6,850 nt of DNA. It comes from an uncultured Flavonifractor sp. Lineage in GTDB: Bacteria; Bacillota; Clostridia; Oscillospirales; Oscillospiraceae. The position numbers and the translations under genes were made by a program. Position 1 is the first letter of the stretch. Every line of letters begins with the position of its first letter. The notes beneath the pieces were generated by a model that saw only the letters and a list, made by a program, of their open reading frames with translations, had not been told where the DNA came from and ran no database searches. Of this stretch, positions 5,674-6,850 are shown one piece after another. The DNA lies in the NCBI GenBank assembly GCA_947384055.1, contig CANDFO010000092.1:1-6850 (forward strand), in the 5' to 3' direction.

Positions 5674-6510
5674 TCAGTTTACTGTATTTACTGTCAAATC
5701 ATAGAGTTCATTTTTGGGAAGGCCGGTTTCCTTTGCCGCCTGCCGCACCGCGTCCCGCAGAGAGTACCCCCTCTCCCGCAGAGCGAGCACCAGCGCTACG
5801 CCGTCCTCCAGCCCGGGGCCGTCGGCCGCGCAGGGGGGAGCTCCTTCCACCACCAGGACGAATTCGCCCCTGGGCGGGTTGACGGCGTACCACTCCGCCG
5901 CCTCCTCCAGGGTGGTCCGGCGGACCTCCTCGTGGAGCTTGGTCAGCTCCCGGCAAAGAGTGAGCCGCCGCTCCCCGCCAAAAGTCTCCCACAGGTCTGC
6001 CAGGGTAGCGGCCAGCTTATGGGGAGCCTCATAGAAAATCATGGTCCGCCGCTCCCCGCGCAGGCCGTCCAGATGGGCCCGGCGGTTTTTCTTGTTCATG
6101 GCCAAAAACCCCTCAAAGGTAAACCGTCCTGTAGGCAGGCCTGACACCGCCAGGGCCGTTACCAGGGCGCAGGGGCCAGGCAGGGCCGTCACCGTCACCC
6201 CCGCCCGGGCGCACAGGGCGACCAGCTCCTCCCCGGGGTCCGACACCGCCGGAGTGCCCGCGTCTGTGACCAGGGCACAGCTCTCTCCGGACAACAGACG
6301 GGCAAGCACCGCCTGACCTCCGCTCTCGGTATTGTGGCGGTGGTATGTCACCAGAGGTTTTTTGATTCCCAGATGGTTGAGCAGCTTTAAGGACACTCTT
6401 GTATCCTCCGCCGCGATAAAATCCGCGTCCGCCAGGGTTCCGGCACAGCGGGAGGAGATATCCCCCAGATTGCCGATGGGTGTGGGGACCAGGTAAAGGA
6501 TTCCGGGCAT
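5674..6510 (-). CDS. rsmI: 16S rRNA (cytidine(1402)-2'-O)-methyltransferase RsmI
   Basis: A 278-residue SAM-dependent enzyme that 2'-O-methylates C1402 in the decoding centre of 16S rRNA. It belongs to the tetrapyrrole methylase fold family. Motifs in order: LYLVPTPIGNLGDIS (5-19), AEDTRVSLKLLNHL (34-47), VTDAGTPAVSDPG (81-93, the SAM-site loop), LPGPCALVTAL (110-120), FEGFL (132-136), YEAPHKL (160-166) and CRELTKLHEE (186-195). The length is normal for the family. The start at 6510 has GGGAGG (6518-6523) 7 nt upstream. The last codons contain a short direct repeat (TTTACTGT twice on the plus strand, 5678-5694), giving the tail TVNTVN. It converges on abrB, as yabC does in B. subtilis. Immediately upstream is the hairpin repeat, so its promoter lies in or beyond that repeat. 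Confidence 0.97.
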   Translation of the reverse strand: MPGILYLVPTPIGNLGDISSRCAGTLADADFIAAEDTRVSLKLLNHLGIKKPLVTYHRHNTESGGQAVLARLLSGESCALVTDAGTPAVSDPGEELVALCARAGVTVTALPGPCALVTALAVSGLPTGRFTFEGFLAMNKKNRRAHLDGLRGERRTMIFYEAPHKLAATLADLWETFGGERRLTLCRELTKLHEEVRRTTLEEAAEWYAVNPPRGEFVLVVEGAPPCAADGPGLEDGVALVLALRERGYSLRDAVRQAAKETGLPKNELYDLTVNTVN

Positions 6511-6540
6511 ATTGATTCCTCCCGTACAGTTGGCTGCCTA

Positions 6541-6768
6541 CGGCCGCCCCTGCTCTTTTAAAACCTTAAAAATCAGCGCTTCCTACAGTTCTGGGGTGGG
6601 GCAGCACCCCATGCGACAGGGTCGCATGGGGACCCCGGTGATAATTACATGCTCGGGGCGAGTGAATCGCCCCTGCGCCAAGGTTTTGCCTGCGGCAAAA
6701 CGCTTGTACGGCGCGGAGCGCCGCCCCGCCTCCGGCGGGGCCCCGACGTACTGCCCCATCAAAATCAG
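6541..6768. repeat. 228-bp intergenic repeat unit built of hairpins, copy 1
   Basis: The unit starts 31 bp upstream of rsmI and contains no plausible gene. Almost all of it folds into short perfect stems: TGGGGTG with CACCCCA (6592-6598 and 6605-6611); an 11-bp stem CCCCATGCGAC with its partner around AGG (6607-6617 and 6621-6631); GGGGCGA with TCGCCCC (6655-6661 and 6667-6673); GTTTTGCC with GGCAAAAC around TGC (6683-6690 and 6694-6701); and the GC-rich cluster at 6706-6751. The 10-mer AAAATCAGCG occurs at 6569 and again at 6761, across the junction with copy 2. No transposase, target duplication or terminal repeat is visible. It resembles interspersed palindromic repeats of GC-rich gut clostridia, but I cannot assign it to a named family. 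Confidence 0.85.
6706..6751. other. Predicted three-way junction fold inside the repeat
   Basis: GTACG (6706-6710) pairs with CGTAC (6747-6751) and encloses two hairpins. They are GCGC with GCGC around GGA (6711-6714 and 6718-6721), and the 8-bp GCCCCGCC with GGCGGGGC around TCC (6723-6730 and 6734-6741). A closing stem around two adjacent hairpins goes beyond a simple palindromic repeat. The fold was found by eye and not by energy calculation; no function is known. Confidence 0.4.
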
Positions 6769-6850
6769 CGGCCGCCCCTGCTCTTTTAAAACCTCAAAAA
6801 TCAGCGCTTCCTACAGTTCTGGGGTGGGGCAGCACCCCATGCGACAGGGT
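6769..6850. repeat. Start of repeat copy 2, cut by the window edge
   Basis: These 82 bases match 6541-6622 at 81 positions; the only difference is C6795 against T6567. Copy 2 begins directly where copy 1 ends, so the units are tandem with a period of 228. The match stops only because the window does. The bases just before the two copies differ, so the left boundary at 6541 is sharp. Confidence 0.95.

Noticed and set aside
5670..5698. Near-perfect inverted repeat over the rsmI stop as a terminator
   Set aside because: The stem has one mismatch, no T-tract follows, and it overlaps coding sequence. The real terminator is at 5497-5538.
5638..6144. Plus-strand ORF of 168 codons in and opposite rsmI
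   Set aside because: It mostly lies antisense to rsmI with low-complexity translation and no recognisable domain.
6541..6850. CRISPR array
   Set aside because: There are only two long units with a 228-bp period and no short identical repeats separated by unique spacers.

Overview
The window looks like chromosomal DNA of a GC-rich, spore-forming anaerobic Firmicute, most likely a gut clostridium of the Oscillospiraceae type (Flavonifractor, Intestinimonas and relatives). This placement is inferred. It rests on the spore maturation pair spmA/spmB, a clostridial-type thiolase, an AbrB-type transition-state regulator with a Cys-rich tail, GC-rich codons beside AT-rich Gram-positive sigma-A promoters, and GGAGG-type ribosome binding sites. 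It is mostly a housekeeping region. I see no phage, transposase, CRISPR array, tRNA or rRNA.

Layout: 1-1017 (minus) is an acetyl-CoA acetyltransferase cut by the left edge, with a clear sigma-A promoter and a dyad in its leader. 1018-1406 is a gap holding that promoter, a very strong stem-loop and a doubtful 31-codon ORF. 1407-2240 (minus) is a two-SH3 NlpC/P60 peptidase resembling YkfC. Divergent from it, 2386-3390 (plus) is a WYL-domain regulator whose stop overlaps the start of a GNAT acetyltransferase (3387-3791). Convergent with these, 3909-4430 and 4432-5010 (minus) are spmB and spmA. Divergent from spmA is a small AbrB-family regulator (5243-5485, plus), with a near-consensus promoter and a palindrome at the predicted transcription start. 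A strong two-way terminator separates it from convergent rsmI (5674-6510, minus). The abrB/rsmI convergent neighbourhood is also found in Bacillus subtilis (abrB next to yabC), which supports both calls.

The right end (6541-6850) is the main accessory feature. It is a roughly 228-bp non-coding unit built almost entirely of short perfect hairpins, followed at once by the start of a second copy that matches at 81 of 82 positions before the window ends. It lies directly upstream of rsmI.

The genes suggest three loose themes: carbon and CoA metabolism (thiolase), wall peptide processing and sporulation (NlpC/P60, spmA/spmB, AbrB), and translation (rsmI). I found no convincing new multi-gene system. 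The best leads are the hairpin-mosaic repeat, an insertion of about 26 residues in the thiolase, and operator-like dyads at the starts of the thiolase and abrB transcripts.
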